A DNA stretch of 57,753 nt, from the NCBI GenBank assembly GCA_020634815.1, contig JACKBA010000042.1, positions 1 through 57,753 of the forward strand. Reading direction: 5' to 3'. This DNA is from Caldilineaceae bacterium. Its GTDB lineage: Bacteria; Chloroflexota; Anaerolineae; Caldilineales; Caldilineaceae. The translations under genes were made by a program, and so were the position numbers. Positions within the stretch are counted from its first letter, which is position 1, and each line of letters starts with the position of its first letter. Below the pieces are notes generated by a model, which ran no database searches, was not told the DNA's origin, and was given only the letters and a program-made list of their open reading frames with translations. Shown one piece after another: positions 1-14,742 of this stretch.

Positions 1-1
1 C

Positions 2-367
<366 letters not shown>

Positions 368-443
368 CCGGGCGAACGATTGCCCGGCCGGCAGTGTCGG
401 AGTCTCAACTGTCAACTGTGTGGAAACGAACAAAGGAGAACCC

Positions 444-2177
<1,734 letters not shown>

Positions 2178-2254
2178 ATCAGTCGCTTGTGCGGATGCGG
2201 CGGCACGCGCGTGCCGCCGCATCCCCGCGCATCGTACCGGGAGAATCCGAGTCT

Positions 2255-3874
2255 ATGTCACCAGCCATCCACGCCGATACCTTAATCACCAACGCCGCCG
2301 TCTTCACCGCCGACCCGGCCAATCCGAGCGCCGAAGCGGTGGCCGTGCGCGGCAATCGCATCCTGGCCGTGGGCCGCGCCGCCGCGCTCGCCGATCTGCG
2401 CGGGCCGCGCACGGAAGTCATCGACGCCGGCGGGTGCTCGCTGCTGCCGGGCCTCATCGACAGCCACTTTCACCTGCTGTGGGGCTCGCTCAAGCTCGAC
2501 AAGCTGCGGCTGGAGGAGGCCAACGATCTCGACGCGATCCGTGCTGCCATCGCCGCGTACGCGGCCGCCAACCCGCAGCGCGAGTGGATCGAAGGAGTGC
2601 AGCTCAAGTACAGCGCGATCCCGGCCGATGCACGGCTCGACCGCTGGTTTCTCGACGCCATCGTGCCGGACCGCCCCGTCTATCTCACCGCCTTCGACGG
2701 CCACACGGTGTGGGCGAACAGCGAGGCGCTGCGCCGCGGCGGCATCCTACACGGGCGCCAGACGCCGGCCGGCAGCGAGATCGTCATGGACGCGGCCAGC
2801 GGCACGGCTACCGGCGAACTACGCGAGCCGGGCGCTTTCGACCCCGTGCGTTCGTTGATCCCGCCGCCCACCGACGCCGAGCGTCGCGCCGCGCTGCACA
2901 AAGGAATGGCGATCTGCGCGCGCAACGGCCTGACGAGCGTTCACAACATGGACGGCTGGGACAACAGCATCGAACTCTACGCCGCGCTGGAGGATCTGGG
3001 TGAGATGACGCTGCGCATCTATGTACCGTTCGACATCAAGCCGGAGACGCCGCTGGAGAAGATCGCCGAAGCCGCGCAGCAGAAGCAGCGCTTCCAGGGC
3101 TCGCACGTGCGCGCCGGCGCGGTCAAGGTCTTTATGGACGGCGTGCTGGAATCGTACACTGCGCTCATGGTCGACGACTATGCCGGGCAGCCGGGCAATC
3201 GCGGCGGCGCGCTCTACACGGCCGAGCACTTCAGCGCCATCGCCGCCGAAGCCGACCGCCAGGGGTTGCAGATCTTCGTCCATGCCTGCGGCGACGGCGC
3301 GGTGCGGCGCACGCTCGACGGCTACGCCCACGCCCTGCGCGCCAACGGGCGACGCGACAGTCGCCACCGCGTCGAGCACATCGAGGTGATCCATCCCGAC
3401 GACATCGCGCGCTTTGCCGAGCTGGGCGTGCTGGCCAGCATGCAGCCTGCACACTGCCCACCCACGCTGCACTCCGGCGACGTGTGGCCCAGCCGTGCCG
3501 GCGCCGAACGCTGGCGCTACAGCTTCGCCTGGCAGACGCTGCGCGCAGCCGGCGCACGCCTGGCCTACGGCAGCGACTGGCCCGTGGTGACCATGAGCCC
3601 CTTTGCCGGCCTGTGGTGCGGCATGGTGCGCGAGCCGTGGCAGGAAGGCGACCCGGATCAGCGGCTTGCGTTGGCCGACCTCCTCGTCGGCTACACGCGT
3701 GACGCCGCCTATGCTGAGTTTCAGGAGCAAGAAAAAGGCATGCTGCGCCAGGGCATGCTGGCCGATCTCGTGCTGCTCGATGCCGACCTCTTCGCCGTCG
3801 CGCCTGCCGAAGTCGACCAGGTGCGACCGCTCCTGACGATGGTCGACGGACGGGCCGTGTATCGGGAAATCTAG
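2255..3874 (+). CDS. amidohydrolase family 3 protein (YtcJ-like)
   Basis: A 539-residue metal-dependent hydrolase. The ATG at 2255 is preferred, with GGGAG about 13 bp before it; an upstream in-frame start would overlap the preceding gene. The metal-binding HxH is at residues 71-73 (HFH), the carboxylysine/His region follows (FVHACGDGA, HRVEHIEV), and the late Asp is in GSDWPV. This pattern matches the amidohydrolase_3/YtcJ group, cytoplasmic enzymes cutting C-N bonds of often unknown substrates. It follows a peptide importer in the same orientation, which suggests a catabolic link. No signal peptide is seen. Confidence 0.9.
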   Translation: MSPAIHADTLITNAAVFTADPANPSAEAVAVRGNRILAVGRAAALADLRGPRTEVIDAGGCSLLPGLIDSHFHLLWGSLKLDKLRLEEANDLDAIRAAIAAYAAANPQREWIEGVQLKYSAIPADARLDRWFLDAIVPDRPVYLTAFDGHTVWANSEALRRGGILHGRQTPAGSEIVMDAASGTATGELREPGAFDPVRSLIPPPTDAERRAALHKGMAICARNGLTSVHNMDGWDNSIELYAALEDLGEMTLRIYVPFDIKPETPLEKIAEAAQQKQRFQGSHVRAGAVKVFMDGVLESYTALMVDDYAGQPGNRGGALYTAEHFSAIAAEADRQGLQIFVHACGDGAVRRTLDGYAHALRANGRRDSRHRVEHIEVIHPDDIARFAELGVLASMQPAHCPPTLHSGDVWPSRAGAERWRYSFAWQTLRAAGARLAYGSDWPVVTMSPFAGLWCGMVREPWQEGDPDQRLALADLLVGYTRDAAYAEFQEQEKGMLRQGMLADLVLLDADLFAVAPAEVDQVRPLLTMVDGRAVYREI

Positions 3875-4027
3875 GACAAAACGACAGTATCCCAATCGCA
3901 CATCTTGCGCTATGATTCTCGCAGATCCTGCGAACCCATTCTGACCACCACAACCGAATCGCCAGACGTAGTCGCCCTGCCGCTTGTCCCGGCAGGGCGC
4001 AGTCCGTTCCGCATCTGGAGGTGTGTC

Positions 4028-5050
4028 ATGACGCGCGTGCTTCGCCTGCTGGCGCCGGCCGGCTTCGTCTTCGTGCTGATGTTTGCCTTGATTGCGCTCG
4101 CCCGGACGGCCGGCGCTGAATCGAGCGCCCAGGATGCCCCCTTTGACGTGGCGACCACGCAGGTCATGTATCTGCCTGCCGAGCCGTTCATCATCACCGA
4201 CACCCGCTACCCGGACAGGACGAACTTCGAGGCGCGCACGCTGGACATCTACCAGCCCGTCCAGCAGGCAACAGCGCTCCACGACCGCCCTGTCATTTTC
4301 TTTGTGCACGGCGGCGGCTGGGTGGACGGCTACGCCAGTTGGTACACGCAATACCTGACGCCCGCGCTGGTGGCCGAGCAGGGCTGGGTCGTCGTAAACG
4401 TCGACTATCGCCTGACCTCCGACCAGGTCTTTCTGGCCGCCACCTATCCGACGACGCCCACCAAGGCGGCCTGGTACGACGACAACCTGCGCGACGTGGC
4501 GGCTGCTTTTGACTGGACGGTCGCCAATATCGCCGCGTATGGCGGCGATCCACAGAACATCTTCCTCTTCGGCCACTCGGCCGGCGGCCATCTGGTGAGT
4601 TTGCTCGCCACCCACGACGACTATCGCACGCGTCGTGCCTGGATGCGCGGCGTCATCAGCATGAGCGGCGCCTACAAACTGGACGAACTCAACCCGGTGA
4701 TCTTCAACGGCGTGCTCGACCAGACCTTTCGTGGGGGCCACACCGACACGGCCGAATTGGGCAGCGCCTCGCCCACGACCTATGCACGCGCAGGCGCGAC
4801 GCTCCCGCCCTTCTTCCTGCTGCACTGCCAGTTTGACCTCCTCTCGCTGCCCGAACAGGCGATCCTCTTCCGCAACAAGCTGGAGACGATGGCCAGCCCG
4901 GTGAGTTGGGAGTATCTGCCCGGCTACACCCACGAGAGCGAGATGACCGCAATCGCCAACGGCCAGGAAGCGGTCACGCAGGCGATCATCGCCTATGTGA
5001 GGTCGAACACGCGCAAGTGGGCGTACCTGCCGCTGATTACCGGCGGCTGA
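4028..5050 (+). CDS. secreted alpha/beta hydrolase (carboxylesterase, BD-FAE-like)
   Basis: A 340-residue protein with a signal peptide (MTRVLRLLAP then a hydrophobic core ending near TAGAES). The ATG at 4028 has GGAGG six bases upstream. The oxyanion-hole motif HGGGW starts at residue 94 and the nucleophile elbow GHSAGG places Ser184 as catalytic; a late Asp (CQFDLLS) and His (GYTHESE) complete a plausible triad. This is the hormone-sensitive-lipase/kynurenine-formamidase-like esterase group. It stands alone between an amidohydrolase and the DUF1501 gene, so its substrate is unknown. Confidence 0.9.
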   Translation: MTRVLRLLAPAGFVFVLMFALIALARTAGAESSAQDAPFDVATTQVMYLPAEPFIITDTRYPDRTNFEARTLDIYQPVQQATALHDRPVIFFVHGGGWVDGYASWYTQYLTPALVAEQGWVVVNVDYRLTSDQVFLAATYPTTPTKAAWYDDNLRDVAAAFDWTVANIAAYGGDPQNIFLFGHSAGGHLVSLLATHDDYRTRRAWMRGVISMSGAYKLDELNPVIFNGVLDQTFRGGHTDTAELGSASPTTYARAGATLPPFFLLHCQFDLLSLPEQAILFRNKLETMASPVSWEYLPGYTHESEMTAIANGQEAVTQAIIAYVRSNTRKWAYLPLITGG

Positions 5051-5150
5051 GCGCGGGCGTAGCGACGGCGCCACGCGTAGGGCTATCGCTGCCGTGGCGT
5101 CAGCCACAAGCGGATTGACAACATGCCCCGCCTCGCGCACAATCGCGTGC

Positions 5151-6605
<1,455 letters not shown>

Positions 6606-6609
6606 CCCC

Positions 6610-9138
6610 ATGCACAGACGCCTGCTCTGCCAGATCAGCCTGGTATTCGCCTTGCTTGCCGGCCTGCTGCCCGAGGGCCGTGCCGACGGCCGTTCGGCCG
6701 ATATGCCTGTCGCGCCCGGCTGGACCGTCCCCGCGCCGCTCGCGCCCGATGCACGGCCCTCGCTGCAAAGCGAGCCCGTCGTGGCCATTGCCGGCGACCG
6801 CACCATTGCCGGCTGGGTCGACTCGCGCAACGCCGTGCCCGACCTCTACGCGCTGGCGTGGGTGGGCGAGCAACCCGGCGTCGAAACGCGCGTCACGCAC
6901 CTGTCGCCCCATTTCGACGCGGGCAGCACCTTCCAGCCGGCCTTCGCCGTGGAGCCGGGCGGGCGCGCCTTTGCCGTCTATACCGACAGCGAGCAGATCC
7001 AGCTCGTGCGCTACGATCCGGCCGGCGGCTGGAGCGAGCCTGTCCAGGTGACGCAGGGGCTGGACGGCTGGCACGCCGTCGCACGCGCGCCGCAGATCGC
7101 GAGCGATGGCGTCGGCAACCTGGTCGTCGTGTGGGAGGATTATCGCAACGATGTGCCGGATAACGACTGGGCCGGCAGCCGCGGCAGCGACATCTATGCC
7201 ACGCGCTGCAACGGCAATACGCTGACCTGCGCCGGCAGCAACGTCAAGCTCAACGACGACACGACACGCGGCAGCCAGCGCAGCCCGCGGCTGAGCCGGC
7301 GCGGCAGCCAGGTCGCCGCGATCTGGGAAGACGAACGCGCGGCCGGCGCCGAGGCGCCGCAAGTCTACGCCGTCATCTCGCCCGACGGCGGCCAGACGTG
7401 GGCCGCCAACGTGCGCGTCTCCAATCCGGCGGGCGGCGGCGACAGCGCCACCGCGCCGGCCATCGCCTTCGCCCCTGACGGCGCGCTCTTTGCCGCGTGG
7501 GCGCAGCACAACGGCGGGCTGACCCAGCCGGCCGACATCTACGCCGCGCGCTGGAATGGCGCGGCCTGGGCCAACCAGCAGCGCGTCGATGCGGCGCCGC
7601 CACGCGTGCGGGCCGTGCTGCCCGCGCTCGCGGCCGGTGATGCCGGCGTCTTCGTTGCGTGGCAGGATTATCGGGCCGGTGCGAACAACGCCGACATCTA
7701 CGCCGCACGCTGGAACGGCAGCGGTTGGGATGAGGCGCCGGTCGCGACCCAGCCGGGCATGCAGAGCCGGCCCGCGCTGGCCGCGGCGGGAGCGCGCGTG
7801 CGGCTCGTCTGGCAGGACACGCGCGGCGGGAACCAGGACATTTTTGCGGCAACATGGCAGGGCAGCGCATGGTCGGATGGCGTCGCGGTCAACACGGATG
7901 CCACCCGCTCGCCGGCACAGATGGCGCCGACCGCGGCCAGCTTCGCCGGCACAAATTACGTCGTCTATCTGGACGAGCGCCGTGGCTATCCCGATCTCTG
8001 GCTCAGCCAGTTGCCCATCACCGGCAGCGCGTGGAGCGAGCCGGCGCGCCTGCCGACCTGGGCCAACGCCGGCGGCTCCATCGCCGAGGAGGGCGCGCAG
8101 ATTGCCGCCGACCAGAACGGTGTCGTCCATGCGGTGTGGAGCGAATATCTGTGGCCGTATGGTCGTCACGTCATGTACTCTGCCTATCAGGCCGGCCGGT
8201 GGAGCGACCCGGTGCGGCTCAGCGGCAGCACCGATGACGGCCGCGAGCGCTTTGTTCCCGCGGTGGCGGCGCGCAACGGCACCGTTGCCGTGGTGTGGAG
8301 CGAACGTGACAACCAGGGCACCGTCCAATTGTTCGCGACGTGGAAAAGCGGCAGCGGCGGCTGGAATACGCCGGCGCCGATCCTGTCTGCGCCGCTGCCG
8401 AACCAGTGGGTGCTGCCATCTACGCTGGCGCTGACCGATAACCACGTCGTCGTAGCGTGGGGCGAATGGCGCACGAACGGCCGCGGCCGAATTCTTGCCG
8501 CACGGCGTGCTCTGCAAGGCGGGGCATGGAGCCAGGTGCAGGTCAGCCCGGAGGTCGACTCGGATTGGTGCATCCAGGAGCGCCCGCAGATGCGCAGCGA
8601 CGGCGCGGGGCGCCTGCACATCGTCTGGTCCGGCTGTGCGTTGCGCAACCCGCCCGACGCGTGGCCGCACGACAGCTTCATCTTCTACGCGCGCTCGGCG
8701 GACGGCGGGGCCAGCTTTGCCCGGCCCGTGCGCGTGGCGGCAACTATCGCCACGGGCGACGACGCGCACCACAACGACACCTCCAGCCAGCCGGCGCTGG
8801 CGGTCAACGACAATGGCGGCGAAGTCATGGTTCTCTATCCGAGCCGCACCGAGGGCGTGTGGACCTTCAACGCGGCGCTGATCGAGTCCGGCGCGCCGAC
8901 CACCATCCAGCGTCTTGGCGAGAGCATCGACAGTTGGGCGCCGGCCGGGGAATATGGGGGGCGCTGGTACGGGGGCGACAGTGGCGGCACGCTGAGCTAT
9001 GACAGCGCCCGCCAGCGCTTCGTGGCCATCTTCCCCGATCGCCGCAACCAGCGCACGCCGGTGCTCTATGCCGCAACCTACGGCGGTATCGACGTCGAAC
9101 TGGGCGAATCGCTCTTCTTGCCGGCCGTGCGCCGCTGA
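6610..9138 (+). CDS. secreted multi-repeat beta-propeller protein with BNR (Asp-box) repeats
   Basis: An 842-residue protein with a signal peptide (MHRRLLCQISLVFALLAG). It consists of many repeats of the form DIYAARWNG..W....V, each with a VAW or VVWQDYR strand, and at least two Asp-box-like loops (SPDGGQTW near the first third, SADGGASF in the last third). The fold is therefore a sialidase-like propeller, but no sialidase Arg triad or FRIP motif was recognised, so catalysis should not be assumed. It begins 4 bp after the DUF1501 stop and ends 17 bp before the DUF1800 start, so all three are probably one transcript. Confidence 0.8.
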   Translation: MHRRLLCQISLVFALLAGLLPEGRADGRSADMPVAPGWTVPAPLAPDARPSLQSEPVVAIAGDRTIAGWVDSRNAVPDLYALAWVGEQPGVETRVTHLSPHFDAGSTFQPAFAVEPGGRAFAVYTDSEQIQLVRYDPAGGWSEPVQVTQGLDGWHAVARAPQIASDGVGNLVVVWEDYRNDVPDNDWAGSRGSDIYATRCNGNTLTCAGSNVKLNDDTTRGSQRSPRLSRRGSQVAAIWEDERAAGAEAPQVYAVISPDGGQTWAANVRVSNPAGGGDSATAPAIAFAPDGALFAAWAQHNGGLTQPADIYAARWNGAAWANQQRVDAAPPRVRAVLPALAAGDAGVFVAWQDYRAGANNADIYAARWNGSGWDEAPVATQPGMQSRPALAAAGARVRLVWQDTRGGNQDIFAATWQGSAWSDGVAVNTDATRSPAQMAPTAASFAGTNYVVYLDERRGYPDLWLSQLPITGSAWSEPARLPTWANAGGSIAEEGAQIAADQNGVVHAVWSEYLWPYGRHVMYSAYQAGRWSDPVRLSGSTDDGRERFVPAVAARNGTVAVVWSERDNQGTVQLFATWKSGSGGWNTPAPILSAPLPNQWVLPSTLALTDNHVVVAWGEWRTNGRGRILAARRALQGGAWSQVQVSPEVDSDWCIQERPQMRSDGAGRLHIVWSGCALRNPPDAWPHDSFIFYARSADGGASFARPVRVAATIATGDDAHHNDTSSQPALAVNDNGGEVMVLYPSRTEGVWTFNAALIESGAPTTIQRLGESIDSWAPAGEYGGRWYGGDSGGTLSYDSARQRFVAIFPDRRNQRTPVLYAATYGGIDVELGESLFLPAVRR

Positions 9139-9155
9139 ATTCGGGAGCAGTGACG

Positions 9156-10718
<1,563 letters not shown>

Positions 10719-10740
10719 ACCCGCCCTGCGCCAGCCAACG

Positions 10741-11370
10741 CCCCGTAGTAACGACGTCAGTCGTTCTCCCCGGACGATGGAGCGGCTGAAGCCGCCACTA
10801 CCGTTCCAGCACGGCCAACGCCCCGTAGTAACGACTTCAGTCGTTCTCCCCGGACGATGGAGCGGCTGAAGCCGCCACTACCGCTCCAGCACGGCCAACG
10901 CCCCGTAGTAACGACTTCAGTCGTTCTCCCCGGACCATGGAGCGGCTGAAGCCGCCACTACCGTTCCAGCACGGCCAACGCCCCGTAGTAACGACTTCAG
11001 TCGTTCTCCCCGGACGACGGAGCGGCTGAAGCCGCCACTACCGTTCCAGCACGGCCAACGCCTCGTAGTAACGACTTCAGTCGTTCTCCCCGGACCATGG
11101 AGCGGCTGAAGCCGCCACTACCGCTCCAGCACGGCCAACGCCCCGTAGTAACGACTTCAGTCGTTCTCCCCGGACCATGGAGCGGCTGAAGCCGCCACTA
11201 CCGCTCCAGCACGGCCAACGCCCCGTAGTAACGACTTCAGTCGTTCTCCCCGGACCATGGAGCGGCTGAAGCCGCCACTACCGCTCCAGCACGGCCAACG
11301 CCCCGTAGTAACGACTTCAGTCGTTCTCCCCGGACGACGGAGCGGCTGAAGCCGCCACTACCGTTCCAGC
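10741..11370. repeat. eight tandem copies of an 80-bp repeat
   Basis: Copies start at 10741, 10821, 10901, 10981, 11061, 11141, 11221 and 11301; the last is cut at 70 bp. They differ at only a few positions (gatgg/catgg/gacgg, ccgtt/ccgct, one cctcg). Each unit holds two small palindromes, AACGACTTCAGTCGTT and GCGGCTGAAGCCGC. The outer halves, TAGTAACGACTTCAGTCGTT and the reverse complement of AGCGGCTGAAGCCGCCACTA, match as TAGTrrCGrCTTCAGyCGyT, so the whole unit is an imperfect inverted repeat. The period is not a multiple of three and no real gene crosses it. Two diverged relatives lie at 20478-20596. Confidence 0.97.
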
Positions 11371-11414
11371 AGAATAGACGCGGTGTCACGCTTTCCGCGT
11401 CCGCCGTTGTCAGG

Positions 11415-11420
11415 TACAAT
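11415..11420 (+). promoter_or_regulatory. candidate -10 box (TACAAT)
   Basis: TACAAT about 55 bp before the VOC gene start. A weak -35 (TTTCCG, 11392-11397) is at 17-bp spacing. Supported only by resemblance to other boxes in the window. Confidence 0.4.
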
Positions 11421-11474
11421 GAGCGCTTCAATCAGCACGCCGGCCCTGCCGGTGCTTTGTCGAGGAGTGCATTC

Positions 11475-12341
11475 GTGAGCGAAATCAAGATGGATCCGGC
11501 CATGCGCTGTGGCGTCGTCCGCCTGGTCGTCAGCAACCTGGAGCGGTCGCTGGGCTATTACCAGCAGCGCATCGGCCTGCGCCTGAACGCTGTTGAGAGT
11601 GGGACCGCCTATCTTGGCGCCGGCGACACGGTGTTATTGGAACTGGTCGAGCAGCCCGGCGCCCGGCCCGTGCAGCGCGGCCACACCGGGCTCTATCACT
11701 TTGCCCTGCTCACACCCAGCCGTGAGGCGCTCTCGCGCGTGCTCAACCACCTGCTGGAAACCCAGACGCCCATCGACGGCGCCAGCGACCATCGCGTGAG
11801 CGAGGCACTCTATCTCTCTGACCCCGACGGCCACGGCATCGAGATATACCGCGACCGGCCGCGGCGCGAGTGGCCCTTCGTCAAGGGCAGCCTGGGCATG
11901 ACCACCGACCCGCTCGATGCGCGCGGGCTCATGGCGGCCGACCGCAGCAAGACGCCGTGGGAGGGCATCGATCCTGCGACGGTCATGGGGCATGTGCACC
12001 TGCACGTCGCCGACCTGGCCGCGGCCGAACACTTCTATGTCGACCTGCTGGGCATGGACCTCATGCAGCACTTCGGCGGCCAGGCGGGCTTTGTCTCGGC
12101 GGGCGGGTATCACCACCATCTCGGTCTAAACACGTGGGCCGGAGTGGGCGCGCCCCCCTCGCCAGCGGACGCAGCGCGCCTGCTGAGCTTCGAGTTGATC
12201 GTGCCCGACGCGGCCAACCTGGGCGCCCTGGTCGAGCAACTGCGCGCCGGCGGTGTGGCCGTGAGTGCGACGGAGGATGCGTGGAACGCGCTCGATCCGT
12301 CGTCGAATCGTGCCATCCTACGCGGCTCCCAGAGCGAGTAG
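11475..12341 (+). CDS. two-domain VOC dioxygenase (catechol-2,3-dioxygenase/CatE-like)
   Basis: A 288-residue cytoplasmic protein with two vicinal-oxygen-chelate domains, roughly residues 8-135 and 165-285. The GTG at 11475 is chosen because GAGGAG lies seven bases upstream. Metal-ligand candidates are the His in GLYHFALL and the Glu in HGIEIYRDRP of the first half, and HVHLHVADL in the second half. The arrangement resembles Bacillus CatE-type ring-cleavage enzymes or two-domain glyoxalases. The exact substrate cannot be deduced. Confidence 0.85.
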   Translation: MSEIKMDPAMRCGVVRLVVSNLERSLGYYQQRIGLRLNAVESGTAYLGAGDTVLLELVEQPGARPVQRGHTGLYHFALLTPSREALSRVLNHLLETQTPIDGASDHRVSEALYLSDPDGHGIEIYRDRPRREWPFVKGSLGMTTDPLDARGLMAADRSKTPWEGIDPATVMGHVHLHVADLAAAEHFYVDLLGMDLMQHFGGQAGFVSAGGYHHHLGLNTWAGVGAPPSPADAARLLSFELIVPDAANLGALVEQLRAGGVAVSATEDAWNALDPSSNRAILRGSQSE

Positions 12342-12416
12342 CATCTTCAACCTCTTGCAATCAACCAGATGGGCTGGCGGAAGGCCGGCCAACACCTGTT
12401 CCAGATTTCACAAACA

Positions 12417-12425
12417 TGCTATACT
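12417..12425 (+). promoter_or_regulatory. candidate extended -10 promoter (TGCTATACT)
   Basis: TGC followed by TATACT, the same nine bases found in the promoter at 30512-30520. It lies about 195 bp before the propeller gene, leaving a long leader that shows no clear structure. No good -35 is seen. Confidence 0.45.
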
Positions 12426-12620
12426 AAGAGTAGCTCCTGTCTCTTCGCTGCTCTGACTTCCGCTGCGCACCCTGCAACATTCTCCTGCCGCTGCGCCGGG
12501 CGATTCCAACCATACCGTCTCACAATAGGAGGTGGCACGCCGCTGTGTTTCGCCTTTGCTGCGCCGGCCCCGCAACTGTCGTGTACCACTTGACCGACAT
12601 TTTCGGAAAGGATGGATCGC

Positions 12621-14174
12621 ATGAGGACGCGTGTGCTTGTTTCGATGGTATTGGGGGTTGCGCTGCTCTGTGGCATGGTGCGCAGCGCCGTTCCAGGTGT
12701 AGCCCAAGACCTCCAGCCGGTCACTCCGGCTGCCGCCAACGGCCGGTTGGGAACAGGGTTCGGCTATCAGGGACGTTTGGTTCAAGGAGGAGTTGCGGTA
12801 ACGGCTACCTGCGACTTCGAATTCACGTTGTGGGATGCCGCCGGTGGCGGAGCGCAACAAGGTGCCAAGCAGACAGCCAGCGGCGTGACGGTGAGCCAAG
12901 GCATCTTCACCATCCCGTCGATCGACTTTGGCAGCCGGCAGTTCATGGGGGATAGCCGCTGGCTGGAGATTGGCGTGCGCTGTCCGGCGGGGAGTGGTCT
13001 TTTCACCACGCTGAGCCCGCGCCAGGCGCTCGCCGCCACGCCCTACGCCCTGAGCTTGCAGCCCGGGGCGGATATCGCCGGCAATGTGCTGGACGGCGGT
13101 GCGGACACGGCGGTCCTGTCGGTGGCCAACACCAACGATGCCCTGTCCCCGGATGGCGCCTATGGTGTTGCAGGCACCACTGCCTCGCCAACCGGAGCCG
13201 GCGTCAAGGGCGCGAGCACGGCGGGCGCGGGCGGCGCCTTTTCCAGCGTCGCCGGCTTTGCCCTCATTGCGCCCGGCCCCAGCCTGATCGGCGCCCGGAC
13301 GCCCCAGCAGATCGGCATGTTGCGCTGGTACGATGCCAATCGCCTGGCGCCGTCGGTCGCCGTCGGTTCCTATCCAGATCACTTTGCCTTCGACGGCCTG
13401 CACATGTGGGTGACCAATTACGGCACGCACGAACTCTACAAGATCCGGGCTGCCGATATGGCCGTGGTCGCAACCTATTCGACGGTGAATAACCCGAACC
13501 CCATCGCATTTGACGGGCAAAATGTCTGGGTCGCCAGCGAGACGGCCGGGCATGTCGCCAAGGTGCGCGCCAGCGACGGCGTCGAAGTGCTGCGCGTCAC
13601 GACGCTACCCGCCGGTCACTGGGGGATGGCTTTCGATGGCCAGTTCATCTGGGTCTCCAACACGAACAGCGGGTCCGTGAGCAAGATTGCGGCCAGCGAC
13701 GGGAGCGTGATCGGCGCCTATCCGGTCGGCACACAGCCCAATGGCATCATCTTCGACGGCACCGCCCTCTGGGTCGCAAACGGCGGCGACGACACGGTGA
13801 AGAAGCTCAACCGAACGACGGGCGCCGTGATGGGCACCTATGCCGTCGGAGATTCCCCTATGGGCCTTGCCTTTGACGGCGCCAACCTCTGGGTGGCCAA
13901 CAGTGCCGGCGGCACCGTGACCAAATTACGCGCCTATGACGGAGCGCTGTTGGCCACCTGCCCGGCCGGCACGAGCCCCATGTTCATCGCCTTTGACGGC
14001 TTCCACATCTGGGTGACCAACTACACCGATCCAGGAACGGTGACGCGGATGCAGGCCAACAATTGCGGCATGACGACGGCCATTGCGACCGAACGCTACC
14101 CCTTCGGTGTCGCGTTCGACGGCGCCAACATCTGGGTTGCCGACTCGCAGACGAACAAGGTCAGCAAGCATTAA
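12621..14174 (+). CDS. secreted YVTN/NHL-like beta-propeller protein
   Basis: A 517-residue exported protein. The ATG at 12621 is chosen over 12612 because GGAAAGG ends nine bases before it and touches the earlier codon. A signal peptide (MRTRVLVSMVLGVALLCGMV) is followed by a beta-rich head (residues about 35-150) and then about seven repeats of 45-48 residues built on FDG.n.WVAN....tV.K. The repeats resemble YVTN-type propellers found in surface proteins. It shares an operon with the small GGFW protein 10 bp downstream. It may be a surface binding or scaffold protein; no catalytic motif is visible. Confidence 0.82.
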   Translation: MRTRVLVSMVLGVALLCGMVRSAVPGVAQDLQPVTPAAANGRLGTGFGYQGRLVQGGVAVTATCDFEFTLWDAAGGGAQQGAKQTASGVTVSQGIFTIPSIDFGSRQFMGDSRWLEIGVRCPAGSGLFTTLSPRQALAATPYALSLQPGADIAGNVLDGGADTAVLSVANTNDALSPDGAYGVAGTTASPTGAGVKGASTAGAGGAFSSVAGFALIAPGPSLIGARTPQQIGMLRWYDANRLAPSVAVGSYPDHFAFDGLHMWVTNYGTHELYKIRAADMAVVATYSTVNNPNPIAFDGQNVWVASETAGHVAKVRASDGVEVLRVTTLPAGHWGMAFDGQFIWVSNTNSGSVSKIAASDGSVIGAYPVGTQPNGIIFDGTALWVANGGDDTVKKLNRTTGAVMGTYAVGDSPMGLAFDGANLWVANSAGGTVTKLRAYDGALLATCPAGTSPMFIAFDGFHIWVTNYTDPGTVTRMQANNCGMTTAIATERYPFGVAFDGANIWVADSQTNKVSKH

Positions 14175-14184
14175 AGGAGGAAGC

Positions 14185-14472
14185 ATGAACCTGCGAAGAG
14201 CCTTCTGGCTGGCGCTGATTGTTCTCCTGGCCTGCCTGATTGTGGCGCCGGTGCTGGCATCAAGCTCGGCGGTCGACACAAGCTCCTATGCGCTCATCGC
14301 GTGGACGGCCGCGCCGGGCGGGCAGGCACAGGGCGGCGCCTTCACCCTGGAAGGCACTGCCGGCCAGCCGGCTGCCGGAGCGCTTTCGGCTGGCAGCCTT
14401 GCGGTGAATGGCGGTTTCTGGCAGCAAAATGCCGGCACGAATGCGCTCTACCTGGCATCGATCAGGAAGTAG
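14185..14472 (+). CDS. small secreted protein with AGQP...GGFW module
   Basis: A 95-residue protein preceded by AAAGGAGG. It has a signal peptide ending near APVLAS. The mature part carries the pattern GGAFTLEGTAGQPAAGALS followed by GGFW, a short beta module that recurs in secreted Chloroflexota proteins, often ahead of a membrane anchor. Here the protein stops soon after (YLASIRK). It is probably co-expressed with the propeller gene upstream. Function unknown. Confidence 0.75.
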   Translation: MNLRRAFWLALIVLLACLIVAPVLASSSAVDTSSYALIAWTAAPGGQAQGGAFTLEGTAGQPAAGALSAGSLAVNGGFWQQNAGTNALYLASIRK

Positions 14473-14522
14473 CGCAGTGACGGTTTGCGCTGCCGGGCTT
14501 GAATGCGTCGTTCTTCAATCGC

Positions 14523-14560
14523 GTGACCGCCGGCAGAGGAACATCTCTGCCGGCGGTCAC
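14523..14560 (+). terminator. perfect 16-bp hairpin, terminator-like
   Basis: Arms 14523-14538 and 14545-14560 are perfectly complementary (GTGACCGCCGGCAGAG) around a 6-base loop. It lies 50 bp after the small secreted protein. No run of T follows, so termination would be weak or factor-assisted. Confidence 0.6.
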
Positions 14561-14742
14561 CTCCCTGTGGTGTCCGGCTGGATTTCAGCCAGTTGTACAC
14601 CGGCACCCGCGCATCGATGCTCAATCATCCTGCGATTCACTGGTGATGGGCCGGTCCGTTACCGCTCATCCTTTCGTCCAGTTTCCGAACTGTCGTGCGC
14701 CTGCAGGTGTGTCCAAATCCAGGCGCAAGACCAGGACGCATC

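Noticed and set aside
6610..9138. sialidase activity for the BNR protein
   Set aside because: Asp boxes are present but the catalytic Arg triad and FRIP motif were not found.
10741..11370. possible CRISPR array
   Set aside because: Repeats are 80 bp and directly abutting with no variable spacers, and no cas genes are near.
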